A stretch of DNA of 64,000 nt from Parapedobacter tibetensis (GCF_024704835.1 NZ_JAMXBE010000002.1:62001-126000), one strand, 5' to 3'. Positions 16,911 to 27,454 are shown, counted from the stretch's first letter. Translations and numbers: made by a program. The notes: a model not told the origin generated them from the sequence alone.

Positions 16911-17966
16911 ATGAACAAATTCATTTACTTCCCAGCAGTGCTGATTGCGTTCATTGCATCATGCAATACGCAGAAGAATGCATCGAAATTCCGGTTCACA
17001 ACACCGGAAGCAGGCATGGTGGTTAAAATCGGTGATGCCATTCCGCTGAAGTTGGAGTTTCCCAGTGATGTGTCCATCGATTCGATCGTATATTCGATGG
17101 ATGATGAGGTACTGGCTCGAAAGACGGATAGCACACCTATAACCCTTGACACCGAAAAAGCGGCTTTTGGGAGCCGAACGATTAGTGCTCGACTCTATTA
17201 TGGTGGCGAAGAGCGGATAGCATATAGCAACATTGTGGTGGTGCCCCCCACTCCGAAGCGCTATGGGTTCAAGGTTGTGAACGAATATCCCCATGATCCC
17301 AAAGCCTATACACAAGGACTGGAGTTCGATGACAATGGCGCCTTGTATGAGAGCACGGGAAACGAGAGTACCGGCCAAAATGGTAAATCTTCACTCCGTA
17401 AGATTAATTATCAAAGCGGAGAAGTGTTACGGCGGATTGATTTGGATGAAAATTACTTCGGCGAGGGGCTGACGATTGTCGGTGACAAAATCATCCAGCT
17501 CACTTGGCGCGAAAAGATCGGTTTTGTTTATAGCAAAAATAACTTTGCCAAGATTGGAGAGTTTCCATACGGTCAAAGCCCCGAAGGTTGGGGGCTTTGC
17601 TACGATGGCAATCGCCTCATCAAATCCGATGGCAGCAGCAAACTCTATTTCCTTAATAAGGACACCTACGTTGAGGAGGGGTTCGTCGAAGTATTCAATG
17701 ATCGAGGGCCTGTAGATAGTCTCAATGAACTGGAATACATCGATGGCAAGGTGTACGCCAATGTTTATCAGGAAGATACCATTGTCATTATAAACCCGCA
17801 GACAGGGGCCATTGAAGGAGAAGCCAATCTTATTGGTATCTATCCGGATAAGGCAACCAGTAACAACGAGCTTAATGGCATTGCGTATGACCGACAGGGT
17901 GATCGACTTTTTGTGACGGGGAAACTTTGGAGCAAGCTTTATGAGATTGAGTTGATAGCACGGTAA
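16911..17966 (+). CDS. Glutaminyl cyclotransferase-like lipoprotein
   Basis: A 351-residue protein. It begins with a lipoprotein signal (MNKFIYFPAVLIAFIASC), lipobox ASC with the lipidated Cys at residue 18. The C-terminal two thirds is a beta-propeller of the glutamine cyclotransferase family (YTQGLEFDDNGALYESTG, FGEGLTIVGDKIIQLTW, GWGLCYDGNRLIKSDGS). Such enzymes cyclise N-terminal glutamine to pyroglutamate. Start at ATG 16911 fits both the lipoprotein signal and the promoter box; ATG 16881 would add ten residues. Its stop overlaps the trkH start by one base. Confidence 0.88.
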   Translation: MNKFIYFPAVLIAFIASCNTQKNASKFRFTTPEAGMVVKIGDAIPLKLEFPSDVSIDSIVYSMDDEVLARKTDSTPITLDTEKAAFGSRTISARLYYGGEERIAYSNIVVVPPTPKRYGFKVVNEYPHDPKAYTQGLEFDDNGALYESTGNESTGQNGKSSLRKINYQSGEVLRRIDLDENYFGEGLTIVGDKIIQLTWREKIGFVYSKNNFAKIGEFPYGQSPEGWGLCYDGNRLIKSDGSSKLYFLNKDTYVEEGFVEVFNDRGPVDSLNELEYIDGKVYANVYQEDTIVIINPQTGAIEGEANLIGIYPDKATSNNELNGIAYDRQGDRLFVTGKLWSKLYEIELIAR

Positions 17967-19744
17967 TGTTTAGTGATATCAAATACTTTTTTAAGTACCG
18001 GGAGAAAGCGGTTGACCGGACCATGCTGTATATCAGTTTGCTCTGTGCATTGGCGGTCTTGTTTCATGTGGGTTACAATAAAGACAAGGTTACCGCCCAA
18101 TATTTCGATACCGTTAGCATCCGGCTGTTTTACGGGCTCTTTGCGTTGAATGTCCTTCGCACGATATTGTCCATTATCGTGGCAAAACGGGTGGAAGTGG
18201 CTCATTATGGTGGGCTGATACTCATGCTGTATTTTTCGATCGTTACATTGGCAAGGGTATCGGAGCATGGGGCTTTATCGTTTTTACAACAGGAAGAGTG
18301 GCTGTATCTGGGGGTTTTTGCCGTTTTTCTGACCGAACTATCCAAGAATAGCCTGTTTTTCGACAATTTTTATTTTAATCCCACTATTCTTTTCGTCATC
18401 AGTTTTTTGGTGCTGATTCTGATAGGTACGTTGCTCCTGATGTTGCCACGCACCACACACGATCAACCCTTGAGTTTTGTGGATGCATTGTTTATGGCCA
18501 CAAGTGGGGTATGCATTACGGGGCTGTCGGTCATCGATGTATCTTCGCGCCTTACGATCTTTGGCCAATCCGTATTGATGGTACTCATTCAGGTAGGGGG
18601 CTTGGGCATCATGACCTTCACAGGCTTTTTCGGGTATTTCTTTTCGGGCGGGTTTTCGTATAAAAACCAATTGATGTACAGCGAAATCCTTGGACATAAC
18701 AAGGTCGCCTCGGTAATCAATACCTTGTTTAAGATTGTATTTATTACCTTGTTTTTCGAAGCAATTGGAGCGGCGTTGATCTATTTTAGTATGGATGCTT
18801 CGGATTTTTCATCCAATGGCGAACGCTTGTTTTTCGCGGTATTCCATACCATATCGGCCTTTTGCAATGCGGGGTTTTCAATAATTAATGACGGTATGCA
18901 CAACCCGATAATGCGCTTTAACTACAACCTACAGCTTGTCATCGCCATGCTGTTTATATTGGGAGGCTTCGGATTTGCCATTGTGCTGAACACCTATACC
19001 TTCATCAAACGCTGGGCAATCAATATTTTTAGGCGGATGTTTTATGGACGACCCTTTGTCTACAGGGCGTGGGTCATGAGTTTCAATTCGCGCCTGATTG
19101 CGTGGACAACCGCTATACTCATTGTTTTTGGGACAATAAGCACCGTTGTGTTGGAATATGACCAAACGCTGGCTGAACACAATACGCTGTGGGGTAAATG
19201 GGTTGCGGCCTTTTTCTCCGGGACCTCAACGCGTACTGCGGGTTTCAACGTATTGGATATGGAAGGGGTTACGTTTCCTACCGTTATGCTGACGATGTTG
19301 CTGATGTGGATCGGAGGGTCCCCAGGTTCTACGGCGGGGGGTATCAAAACCACCACATTTGCTGTTGCATTCCTCAATATTATCAGCTTGGCCAAGGGGA
19401 AGGATAGTTTGGAGATTTTCAAGCGAAAGATATCAAACGATGCCGTGAACAAGGCTTTTGCCATCATCATGTTGTCGTTGCTGGCCCTTGGGGTTTCTGT
19501 GTTTGCACTGACCATCACGGATGGCGACAAGGGACTGATGGATATTGCTTTTGAGTGTTTCTCGGCTTACGCCACCTGTGGACTCAGTTTAGGCATCACA
19601 CCTGAACTCAGCGACGGGGGTAAAGTAATCATTACCTGTACCATGTTTATCGGTCGGGTTGGGCTATTGACCTTGTTGGTGGCCCTAATAAAAAACACCA
19701 GGAACATGAATGTTGCATATCCGCAAGAGAAGGTGTTATTTTAA
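17966..19744 (+). CDS. trkH: TrkH/KtrB-family potassium channel subunit
   Basis: A 592-residue polytopic membrane protein of the Trk/Ktr potassium uptake family. The four selectivity-filter P-loops can be read in order: SGVCITGLS, SAFCNAGFS, STRTAGFNV and YATCGLSLG. It forms the ion-conducting part of a K+ (possibly Na+-coupled) transporter in the inner membrane. There is an N-terminal extension of several membrane segments before the core, as in other Bacteroidota members. It overlaps the cyclotransferase gene by one base and is followed after 21 bp by its cytosolic gating subunit. Confidence 0.93.
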   Translation: MFSDIKYFFKYREKAVDRTMLYISLLCALAVLFHVGYNKDKVTAQYFDTVSIRLFYGLFALNVLRTILSIIVAKRVEVAHYGGLILMLYFSIVTLARVSEHGALSFLQQEEWLYLGVFAVFLTELSKNSLFFDNFYFNPTILFVISFLVLILIGTLLLMLPRTTHDQPLSFVDALFMATSGVCITGLSVIDVSSRLTIFGQSVLMVLIQVGGLGIMTFTGFFGYFFSGGFSYKNQLMYSEILGHNKVASVINTLFKIVFITLFFEAIGAALIYFSMDASDFSSNGERLFFAVFHTISAFCNAGFSIINDGMHNPIMRFNYNLQLVIAMLFILGGFGFAIVLNTYTFIKRWAINIFRRMFYGRPFVYRAWVMSFNSRLIAWTTAILIVFGTISTVVLEYDQTLAEHNTLWGKWVAAFFSGTSTRTAGFNVLDMEGVTFPTVMLTMLLMWIGGSPGSTAGGIKTTTFAVAFLNIISLAKGKDSLEIFKRKISNDAVNKAFAIIMLSLLALGVSVFALTITDGDKGLMDIAFECFSAYATCGLSLGITPELSDGGKVIITCTMFIGRVGLLTLLVALIKNTRNMNVAYPQEKVLF

Positions 19745-19765
19745 CGCGCTAAATTTATTCATATT

Positions 19766-20452
19766 ATGAAGTACATTGTTTTAGGCCTTGGGAATTTTGG
19801 GAAGTCATTGGCCATTCGTCTCACCGAACTGGGGCATGAAGTGATTGGTGTGGACAACCGTATGGCTAAGGTTGAGCAGTTGAAGGAAAAAATTACCCAC
19901 ACCGTATGCATGGATAGCACGGATGTGGATGCGGTAAGTGCACTCCCCTTGAAGGATGCGCATGCTGTCATTGTGGCTATCGGAGAAGATGAGGGTGCTT
20001 CATTATTGACCACCGCGCTGCTGAAGCAACTCCCTGTGAAGCGGATCATTGGCCGGGTTGTTTCCGACCTCCAAAAGACGGTATTGGAGGCCATGAGCAT
20101 TGACGAATACATCATGCCAGAGGAAGAGACGGCCGGTCGCTTGGCGATGCGTTTGGACAATATCGATATTGTGGATTCCTTCAAAATATCGGATAAGTAT
20201 AGCATCATCGAAACCAAGGTGCCCGCGAAATATGTGGGGATGACCCTGAAGGAGGCCAATTTGACCAATAAATATAAAGTAATTGTGCTCACCACGCTTC
20301 AAACATCCGAGCGGCTTGAAAAGGGGAAAATGAAAATTTGCAAGGAGGCTACGGGCATAGCTAAGTCTGATACGGTGCTGGTAGAAGGAGACATCTTGGT
20401 CTTGTTTGGTGAGTTGAAGGATATCAACCGGCTTATCCAAAAAGGAGAGTGA
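19766..20452 (+). CDS. trkA: TrkA/KtrA-type RCK gating subunit
   Basis: A 228-residue cytosolic protein with one RCK_N domain (YIVLGLGNFGKSLAIRL, a GxGxxG NAD/ATP-binding loop, then VIGVDN) and one TrkA_C domain (about 140-225). Single-unit length matches KtrA and not the duplicated TrkA of E. coli. It controls opening of the TrkH/KtrB channel in response to nucleotide. It follows trkH after 21 bp, forming a cotranscribed pair. Confidence 0.93.
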   Translation: MKYIVLGLGNFGKSLAIRLTELGHEVIGVDNRMAKVEQLKEKITHTVCMDSTDVDAVSALPLKDAHAVIVAIGEDEGASLLTTALLKQLPVKRIIGRVVSDLQKTVLEAMSIDEYIMPEEETAGRLAMRLDNIDIVDSFKISDKYSIIETKVPAKYVGMTLKEANLTNKYKVIVLTTLQTSERLEKGKMKICKEATGIAKSDTVLVEGDILVLFGELKDINRLIQKGE

Positions 20453-20529
20453 ACCTCTCCATTGCCATTTGCATATAAAAGCCATTTTATCTATGTTTGG
20501 CACTTGATCATTACAACCAATAGCAATAC

Positions 20530-23010
20530 ATGAAAACCTGGTTCAACAGTAATTCAACCCATCTGGCCATCATTGGCATATTCATCGCCATCAGTTTCCT
20601 GTATTTCCCCTCCGCGTGGCAAGGCAAGGTGCTGTATCAAAATGATGTGCTGCAAGCCCAAGCGGGACAAAAAGAAATCTTGGACATCAAGGAACGCGAT
20701 GGGGATATGCCACTGTGGACCAATTCGATGTTTAGCGGGATGCCGACATACCAAGTGTTGATTGACCTGCCAAATAACATCGGCACCTATATCATGAGGG
20801 GGTTCAAGGGAATTTTTCCACATCCCATCGATGTGGTGTTGTTGTACTTGCTCGGATCTTATTTATTATTCAGTGTTTTGCGCATAAGGCCCTGGTTAGC
20901 CGCTGTTGGGGCTATTGCTTTCGCGTTCTCCTCGTATAATTTTATTTATATCGATGCAGGGCATGCCAATAAAACCTATGCGATTGCGTTCATGGCTCCG
21001 ATATTGGCGGGAATCCTGTTGGCTTTCCGGGGTAAATACCTGTTGGGAACCGTCATATTGGCGTTTGCTATGGCCCTGGAAATCCGGGTAAACCATATCC
21101 AAGTGACGTATTACCTATTTTTGGTGGCGCTGATATTGGTGGGGATAGAACTCTATCATGCCGTCCGAGAGAAAAGGGTGCTAGGATTTGGCAAAGCCAT
21201 AGCCTGTCAGGCCGGGGCTGTGATTATCGCCCTTGCCGTAAATGCATCCCTCCTTTGGCCTACTTATGAATATAGTAAGGAATCAATACGGGGGCAGGCA
21301 AATTTGAAGACGGAAGGTACTCAACGGTCCGATAATGGTGTAAGTCGCGAATATGCCTACCAATGGAGCCAAGGGGTGGGTGAAAGCCTTACGTTCTTGA
21401 TTCCAAATGCCTACGGTGGAGGGATATCTACGCAGTTGGATGCAACGTCCAACGTGGCAAAATTGGTGATGAGCAAGGGGGTTGATCCCAATCAGGCAAT
21501 GCAGTTTGTGGCCAATTTGCCAACCTATTGGGGAGAGAAAGAGTTCACCTCGGGTCCATGGTATTTTGGAGCAGGTATTGTCTTCCTGTTTATATTGGGG
21601 CTGGTCATCGTCAAAGGTCGGCTTAAGTGGTGGCTAGTGGGAGCTACAGCGTTGGTATTGTTGCTATCCTTTGGTAGACACTTTCCGTTGGTTTCCGATT
21701 TGTTCTTTGATTATTTCCCCATGTACAATAAGTTTAGAGCCGTCGAATCCATCTTGATTATGGCCGTGCTATTGGTGCCCATATTGGCTATATTGGCTAT
21801 AAATGCAATTATTACCGATGGCAATACAATCAAGAACCTAAACAAAAAAGTACTATATGTTTTATATGGCGTGGGTGGTGTGACCTTACTTATTGCCATC
21901 CTGCCGGACCTCTTTTTGAGTTTCAAAAGTTCCAGCCACCAAGCCATGATTCAGCAATATGGCCAGCAGATGCGGGACAATACCTTTGCCAATGAAATGG
22001 TGGCAGCTTTGGTCAAGGATCGGGCAGCTTTGGCAAGGGCCGATGCTTTCCGTTCGCTGCTTTTCATTGTGGTTACATTTGCATTGGTATGGCTGCTGGT
22101 CAAAAACAAACTCAAGGCGCAAATGGCCGTGGTGTTACTTGGAGCAGTCACATTGATTGATTTATGGGGTGTTGATAAACGGTATTTGAATGAAGAGGGA
22201 TTTGCAGACCAGCTGCAATTGACGCGGCAATTCAATGTGGAGCGCGAGGTGGACAAGCTCATCCTGATGGACAAAGATCCCAACTATCGGGTAATGGACC
22301 TGACGACAAATCCATTTGCCGATGCCCGTACATCCTATTTTCACAAGTCTATCGGTGGATACAGTGCTGCCAAGCTTATGCGCTACCAGGAAGTCATTGA
22401 AAGGCAGTTTGCAGGGGCCATCAATGAGGATGTGTTGGATATGCTCAATACACGCTATTTGATTACAACAGATAACCAAAACAGCCAACGGATCCAGCGG
22501 CGGAGTACGGCGGCTGGCAATGCTTGGTTTGTGGAAAAGGTGACCTTGGTGAAGGATAACGAGGAGGAGATGCAGGCCATCAACGGGTTTAACCCGCTCA
22601 AGGAAGCATTTATTCATGAGGAGTTTAAGCTGCACTTGGACGAGAAGCGATTGGGGCAGCCTGGGAATGCGAGTATTAAGCTTACTTCATACCGCCCCGA
22701 TCGGCTGGTATACGAATACTCGACTCCCAATGATGCATTGGCAGTATTTTCTGAAGTATGGTATGACAAGGGGTGGAAGGCTTTTGTGGACGGGGAAGAA
22801 CGCCCGATCTTACGGGCTAATTACCTATTACGGGCACTGCAATTGCCGGGAGGAAATCATGAAGTTGAATTTAAGTTTGAGCCGCGGTCCTATCACCTCG
22901 GCGAAACCATCTCCTTGATTGCGTCTATTGTGCTATTGTTGGGCTTGGGGGCTGTCATTTGGCTGGAGATCAAGCGTAAACCGGAGCAAGTGCCAACTAA
23001 AAAAGCTTAA
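20530..23010 (+). CDS. YfhO-like large integral membrane protein
   Basis: An 826-residue protein with about 12 or more membrane segments in the N-terminal two thirds. These are spaced with loops such as [17 protein letters not shown] and [18 protein letters not shown], and a soluble C-terminal domain ends in another membrane segment ([19 protein letters not shown]). This layout matches YfhO-family (PF09586-type) proteins, GT-C-like membrane enzymes implicated in glycosylation of surface polymers. The substrate is unknown. Its 3' end overlaps the opposite-strand rnhB by 14 bp. Confidence 0.8.
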   Translation: MKTWFNSNSTHLAIIGIFIAISFLYFPSAWQGKVLYQNDVLQAQAGQKEILDIKERDGDMPLWTNSMFSGMPTYQVLIDLPNNIGTYIMRGFKGIFPHPIDVVLLYLLGSYLLFSVLRIRPWLAAVGAIAFAFSSYNFIYIDAGHANKTYAIAFMAPILAGILLAFRGKYLLGTVILAFAMALEIRVNHIQVTYYLFLVALILVGIELYHAVREKRVLGFGKAIACQAGAVIIALAVNASLLWPTYEYSKESIRGQANLKTEGTQRSDNGVSREYAYQWSQGVGESLTFLIPNAYGGGISTQLDATSNVAKLVMSKGVDPNQAMQFVANLPTYWGEKEFTSGPWYFGAGIVFLFILGLVIVKGRLKWWLVGATALVLLLSFGRHFPLVSDLFFDYFPMYNKFRAVESILIMAVLLVPILAILAINAIITDGNTIKNLNKKVLYVLYGVGGVTLLIAILPDLFLSFKSSSHQAMIQQYGQQMRDNTFANEMVAALVKDRAALARADAFRSLLFIVVTFALVWLLVKNKLKAQMAVVLLGAVTLIDLWGVDKRYLNEEGFADQLQLTRQFNVEREVDKLILMDKDPNYRVMDLTTNPFADARTSYFHKSIGGYSAAKLMRYQEVIERQFAGAINEDVLDMLNTRYLITTDNQNSQRIQRRSTAAGNAWFVEKVTLVKDNEEEMQAINGFNPLKEAFIHEEFKLHLDEKRLGQPGNASIKLTSYRPDRLVYEYSTPNDALAVFSEVWYDKGWKAFVDGEERPILRANYLLRALQLPGGNHEVEFKFEPRSYHLGETISLIASIVLLLGLGAVIWLEIKRKPEQVPTKKA

Positions 23011-23593
23011 GCTGCGGATCAGTTACCCTGAATGATCGTCGATGATGGGGGGTGAAACCATGTTGTAGAATGGCACTGCGATGCTGTATGGTGGGATACC
23101 CTTTGTTTTGCAACCAACCGTACTGCGGAAATCCATTGGCAAGCTCCCTCATGTGGTCGTCACGGTAGGTCTTGGCCAAAATAGAGGCAGCAGCGATAGA
23201 CAGGTATTTGCCATCCCCTTTTACGATGCAGCAATGTGGGGTTTGCTGGTAGGGGATAAATCGATTGCCGTCAACGATAATGTATTCAGCCTTTAAATCT
23301 AATTGATCAAGTGCTCTATGCATGGCCAAATAGGAAGCATTATGGATGTTTATTTTGTCGATTTCCGCCGCGCTTACGCTGGCCACGGCAAAGGCCAAGG
23401 CTTCCGATTCGATGATGGGCCGCAATTCGTAACGTCGTATAGCGGACAGCTGCTTGGAATCTGTAAGTATTTCATGCCTGAAATCTTTAGGGAAAATCAC
23501 TGCCGCGGCAAAAACAGGGCCGGCCAAACATCCTCTGCCTGCTTCGTCACAACCAGCTTCAACAAGAACGTCCTGGTGCTTGGATAGTAGCAT
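22997..23593 (-). CDS. rnhB: Ribonuclease HII
   Basis: A 198-residue enzyme that cuts the RNA strand of RNA-DNA hybrids and removes single ribonucleotides from DNA. The family motif [18 protein letters not shown] (about residues 14-31) contains the catalytic Asp-Glu pair; further acidic residues lie in YIIVDGNRF and AKTYRD. The 3' end overlaps the convergent YfhO-like gene by 14 bp, so the two transcripts are antisense at their ends. A good promoter lies at 23622-23651. Confidence 0.95.
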   Translation of the reverse strand: MLLSKHQDVLVEAGCDEAGRGCLAGPVFAAAVIFPKDFRHEILTDSKQLSAIRRYELRPIIESEALAFAVASVSAAEIDKINIHNASYLAMHRALDQLDLKAEYIIVDGNRFIPYQQTPHCCIVKGDGKYLSIAAASILAKTYRDDHMRELANGFPQYGWLQNKGYPTIQHRSAILQHGFTPHHRRSFRVTDPQLKLF

Positions 23594-23621
23594 TGTTTTC
23601 TTTCATTTCGTTAACAGGTAA

Positions 23622-23651
23622 CAAAAATATACTTTTATCTTGAGGAATCAA
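23622..23651 (-). promoter_or_regulatory. Promoter of rnhB (-33 TTG, -7 TATTTTTG)
   Basis: Minus strand TTG at 23651-23649, 19-nt spacer, TATTTTTG at 23629-23622. Both elements and spacing fit the Bacteroidota consensus. Transcription would start about 24 nt before the ATG at 23593. Confidence 0.65.
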
Positions 23652-23737
23652 GCGTATGTTTGATTTACGAGGAAGGCAATTAATCAAAGTTTAAATGCCT
23701 ATATGTAATAATTCTTATACAATTAAACTTATCAATT

Positions 23738-24547
23738 ATGCTAGTGTCAAAATCACACATTTTGTTAGTAACCATGGCTTTGAAAGCGCTTACAATAATT
23801 GTCTTGATGTTTGCTGTAACGAATCCCGTTTCCGCCCAGCGGAATAAAGGCAACGTACAGCAATCGTTGGATCGGGCTACCGACATTGTTATTGACGGCA
23901 AACTTGACGACTGGGGCGATACGTTGATTTACGAGTATACAACCCAAAACCTTCGATATCACATCAAGAATGATGACGACAACCTATATGTGGCCGTACG
24001 AGTGAACGATAAAGACCGGCAGATGCAAATTTTTGCGCAAGGGCTCGCCTTCATGGTTAATACCAGGGGCAAAAAAAGAGAGGGTCCTACGGTTTATTTT
24101 CCTGTTGCCGATCGATTGGCCCTCCGTTCGATCATGTCTGCCGACAACGATGACCGCCCCGATGACATGCGGAAAGGGGCACTGAAAGCCATCCGCGCCA
24201 TTTATGTCATGCGGTTTGACGATGTGCTTGACGGACAGATTTCCTTGGAAAACACCTATGGTATCGATGCTCAAGCGACATTAGATACTACCGATGCAAT
24301 GTGTGTAGAAATGGTGGTGCCGCTGGAGCGATTGGGTGTATCCATCAGCGACCAGGATGAGCTGGCCTTCAATGTGAAGATTAATGGGGTAATGGTGCCG
24401 GGGAGCGGCAGTTCGGCCAGCACCATGCGTAGGGGATACCCTTATGGCTATGGCTACGGTTATCCTTATGGTTATGGGCAGCAAACACCATCAAAGCCCC
24501 GGGAGGAGTCGGGCGTATGGGTAAAGGCTCCTTTGGCAAGAGAATAA
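23738..24547 (+). CDS. Secreted protein with CBM9-like domain and Tyr/Gly-rich C-terminal segment
   Basis: A 269-residue protein. A hydrophobic signal segment ends at NPVSAQ (about residue 34), so it is probably exported. The mature part opens with IVIDGKLDDWGD, the entry motif of carbohydrate-binding family 9-like domains (DGxxDDWx), followed by a beta-sandwich pattern. The C-terminal part carries a Tyr/Gly/Pro repeat (GYPYGYGYGYPYGYG). ATG 23774 is an alternative start that gives a shorter signal. The outer-membrane barrel gene begins 22 bp downstream, so the pair are probably one unit and may work together at the cell surface. Ligand unknown. Confidence 0.65.
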   Translation: MLVSKSHILLVTMALKALTIIVLMFAVTNPVSAQRNKGNVQQSLDRATDIVIDGKLDDWGDTLIYEYTTQNLRYHIKNDDDNLYVAVRVNDKDRQMQIFAQGLAFMVNTRGKKREGPTVYFPVADRLALRSIMSADNDDRPDDMRKGALKAIRAIYVMRFDDVLDGQISLENTYGIDAQATLDTTDAMCVEMVVPLERLGVSISDQDELAFNVKINGVMVPGSGSSASTMRRGYPYGYGYGYPYGYGQQTPSKPREESGVWVKAPLARE

Positions 24548-24569
24548 AGATTTTTTTATAAATAACTAA

Positions 24570-27386
24570 ATGACTACTTTCAATCAATCAGGTCTTAAAC
24601 AAACCACGAAAGCATGCCTATTGGTTGCTTTATTTTTATCACTCGGTTTATCGGGGTTTTCGCAAATTAAGAAACGGGTTCAGGGTACGCTGAATAACCA
24701 AAGCGGGGAGGCTATCGTGGGAGCGTCCATCAAACTGATATCTGACCTCGATTCCGTACAGACAAGCTCGGGCAGAGGCGGACTTTTTTCCTTCAATAAT
24801 ATAAAGGGCGAACGTTTTGTGCTTACGGTGACCAGCTTGGGGTTTGATACCTTCCGGCAAAACTATGCCTTTGAATCAGGCAAAAGCGAATTGATGATGT
24901 CCATCAGCCTTAATGAATCAAGCCAGATGCTTGCAGAGGTCTCCATTACCGGGGTGGCGGCCATTACCGTAAAGGAAGATACCTTGGAATACCGCACCAA
25001 GGATTTGCGCCTGCGTGAGGGTGCTTTGGTAGAGGATGCGCTCAAGAAGCTTGATGGGGTGGAAGTGGACAAAGATGGCAATGTGACCGCGCAGGGCGAA
25101 ACGGTGACCCGTGTGCGGATTAATGGCAAGGACTTTTTTGGGGGTGATGTGAAAACGGCTACCAAAAACCTTCCCGCAGAAATCATCGAGAAAATTCAGA
25201 TTGTGGATGACTATGGAGACATGGCCAATATCACTGGTAACCGTACGGGGGATCCGGAAAGGATTTTAAACATCGAGATTGCACCGAGCCGAAATAATGG
25301 AGATTTTGGAAATTATCGGGTAGGCGGTGGAACGGAGGAACGGTACCAATTGACAGGAATGTACAGCATGTTTAAAGATGGCCTGCAGCTGTCTGCGCTG
25401 GGCAATCTCAATAATACGAATGCCTCGCTATTTGACTTCAACATCCGTGGTGGTGGCGCACGCAGAGGCCGCGGTGGAGGGGGAAGCTTCGGCCGCGGGT
25501 TTGGCGGCGGCTGGGGCGGGAGCAACGGGCTCACTAACACCGGCTCCATTGGATTTAATTACCGACAGGATGTGAATGACAAACTCACCATGTACGGCAA
25601 TTATAGCTATGGGCACAATGATAATACGACATTGAGCAACACCTATGATTTTCAGGATTTCAGGGATACCGTGCTGATCAAAAATGGAAATACTAATAAT
25701 GGGTCAATCGGAAACGACCACCGATTTGACTACAACATCGAGTACAAGCCCAATGACAAAGATTACATCAAGATTTCTCCGACGTTCAGTCTCCGAAGTG
25801 GCAATAGTAATAATGTGATTTTCAGGGATAATATATTGAACGAAAATTTGATTAATGAGGAGACCAATCTCAATAGCGACAAATCCTATTCCCCTAATTT
25901 CGGTGGCAGTGGGTTGTATAATCGAAGACTGAATGATCGGGGACGTAATGTGTTCGTCAATTTTTCCCTAAACTCTTCAAGTACCGACCAAGACCAGGAA
26001 AATATACGGGATGCGCTATTGTATGCAACCGCGGAGGAGGCTGAAGAGATTTATCAACGGTCGATCGTAGATCTGCGGAATAAAAACCTCAATGGGGGGG
26101 CCTCGTTGTCGTATATTGAACCACTGGGGAAAAACAGCAATTTGGAAGTCAATTATGATTATAACTTCGCGACTTATGATAATTCCAGAACGAACAATGC
26201 ATATGACGCTGACGGAGGGTTGATCAATGATCCAAGCCTGACGTTCAGCCGTGATCTCGACTACACATTTTCCACGCATCGGGCAGGATTGACCTACCGC
26301 TACCGCACCGATAAATTGAACTATTCCATAGGTGCAAGTGCCCAGCCCAACCTGTTGCGCGGAGAAGCCAATGTGGATGGTGTCATCATTCCGATAAGCC
26401 GTAATGGATTTAACTTTGTGCCGGTAGCACGGGTGGAATATAAGTTTTCACGCTCCAAATCGCTGAATTTGAATTATAGCGGGCGCGCAAACGAACCGAG
26501 TTTCTCGCAACTGCAACCTTTTACGGATGCAACTAACCAAGCGGCACCCGTGACGGGCAACCCAAACTTGAACGCTGAGTTTTCGCATGAAGTCCGGTTG
26601 AATTACCGCAACTTCAATGTCAGTGGAGGCAATTCAATATTCGCCTCGCTTTCGGGTACGATGACGGAAGACCGTATCGTGACCAACCGCACTCAATACG
26701 TGGATTCCATTGGTGTCGTGCAGGCCACGGAATACCTCAATGCCGATGGCTTTTACAACGTGCGTGGATTCTTCAACTTTTCAAAGCCATTTTCCGATAG
26801 GAAATATGTGGTTTCTTTATCAGGATTTTCATCGTACAATAATAATGTATCCTATACAAGTTCCATTGAAAACATCGCTCGCAATCTGGTGCTTTCACCC
26901 GGCCTTAACTTGCAATACAATCCCAAAGAAACCATCGAGATCACGCCAGGGGTAAGGTACACCTATAATACAACGACCAATACTGTTTCGTCCCGCACGA
27001 ATAGTGACGTGTCTACCTGGGCACTGACCTTGAATAGTATAATCAACATTACACCCACGTGGGTATGGGGTGGCGACTTTGCCAAAACCAGCAATACTGG
27101 CTATACCAGCGGCGTAGATGCCAACCCAGTAATCATTAATACATACATCGAAAAGCAGTTTTTCAAGGGGCGCAATGGGGCTATACGCTTCCAAGCCTAT
27201 GACCTGCTCAATGAGCAAATCAATGTGTCGCGTAACGTCACCGAAAATGGGTATTTAGATAGCCGCAGCAATCGGTTAGCCCGCTACTTCATGCTTACGC
27301 TGTCTTATCGTTTCTCCAACTTTGCCGGTGGAAGCATGGGCATGGACGGCCCTGGAGGCCCGGGTGGATATCGGCGTGGTGGATGA
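24570..27386 (+). CDS. TonB-dependent-receptor-like outer-membrane beta-barrel protein
   Basis: A 938-residue protein with a signal peptide (VALFLSLGLSGFSQ), an N-terminal carboxypeptidase-regulatory-like Ig fold (QGTLNNQSGEAIVGASIKL), a plug-like domain (DALKKLDGVEVDKDGNVTAQG, VRINGKDFFGGD), then a long region of alternating beta strands ending in aromatic RFSNF. This layout matches the OMP_b-brl_3-type barrels of Bacteroidota. An unusually Gly/Arg-rich segment, GGGARRGRGGGGSFGRGFGG, interrupts the barrel near residue 290. The tail is also glycine-rich (GGPGGYRRGG). Cargo is unknown; it is not a SusC because no SusD follows. Confidence 0.85.
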   Translation: MTTFNQSGLKQTTKACLLVALFLSLGLSGFSQIKKRVQGTLNNQSGEAIVGASIKLISDLDSVQTSSGRGGLFSFNNIKGERFVLTVTSLGFDTFRQNYAFESGKSELMMSISLNESSQMLAEVSITGVAAITVKEDTLEYRTKDLRLREGALVEDALKKLDGVEVDKDGNVTAQGETVTRVRINGKDFFGGDVKTATKNLPAEIIEKIQIVDDYGDMANITGNRTGDPERILNIEIAPSRNNGDFGNYRVGGGTEERYQLTGMYSMFKDGLQLSALGNLNNTNASLFDFNIRGGGARRGRGGGGSFGRGFGGGWGGSNGLTNTGSIGFNYRQDVNDKLTMYGNYSYGHNDNTTLSNTYDFQDFRDTVLIKNGNTNNGSIGNDHRFDYNIEYKPNDKDYIKISPTFSLRSGNSNNVIFRDNILNENLINEETNLNSDKSYSPNFGGSGLYNRRLNDRGRNVFVNFSLNSSSTDQDQENIRDALLYATAEEAEEIYQRSIVDLRNKNLNGGASLSYIEPLGKNSNLEVNYDYNFATYDNSRTNNAYDADGGLINDPSLTFSRDLDYTFSTHRAGLTYRYRTDKLNYSIGASAQPNLLRGEANVDGVIIPISRNGFNFVPVARVEYKFSRSKSLNLNYSGRANEPSFSQLQPFTDATNQAAPVTGNPNLNAEFSHEVRLNYRNFNVSGGNSIFASLSGTMTEDRIVTNRTQYVDSIGVVQATEYLNADGFYNVRGFFNFSKPFSDRKYVVSLSGFSSYNNNVSYTSSIENIARNLVLSPGLNLQYNPKETIEITPGVRYTYNTTTNTVSSRTNSDVSTWALTLNSIINITPTWVWGGDFAKTSNTGYTSGVDANPVIINTYIEKQFFKGRNGAIRFQAYDLLNEQINVSRNVTENGYLDSRSNRLARYFMLTLSYRFSNFAGGSMGMDGPGGPGGYRRGG

Positions 27387-27415
27387 TTCTAAATAGCCCA
27401 TTAAGTTTGAAGTTC

Positions 27416-27452
27416 AAACCTAACAGGTTTCAAAAACCTGTTAGGTTTTTTT
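27416..27452 (+). terminator. Intrinsic terminator after the barrel gene
   Basis: A 15-bp perfect inverted repeat, AAACCTAACAGGTTT (27416-27430) and AAACCTGTTAGGTTT (27434-27448), loop CAA, then seven T (27446-27452). It is strong and immediately precedes the promoter-like box TATCTTGC (27455-27462) of the next gene. Confidence 0.9.
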
Positions 27453-27454
27453 GC

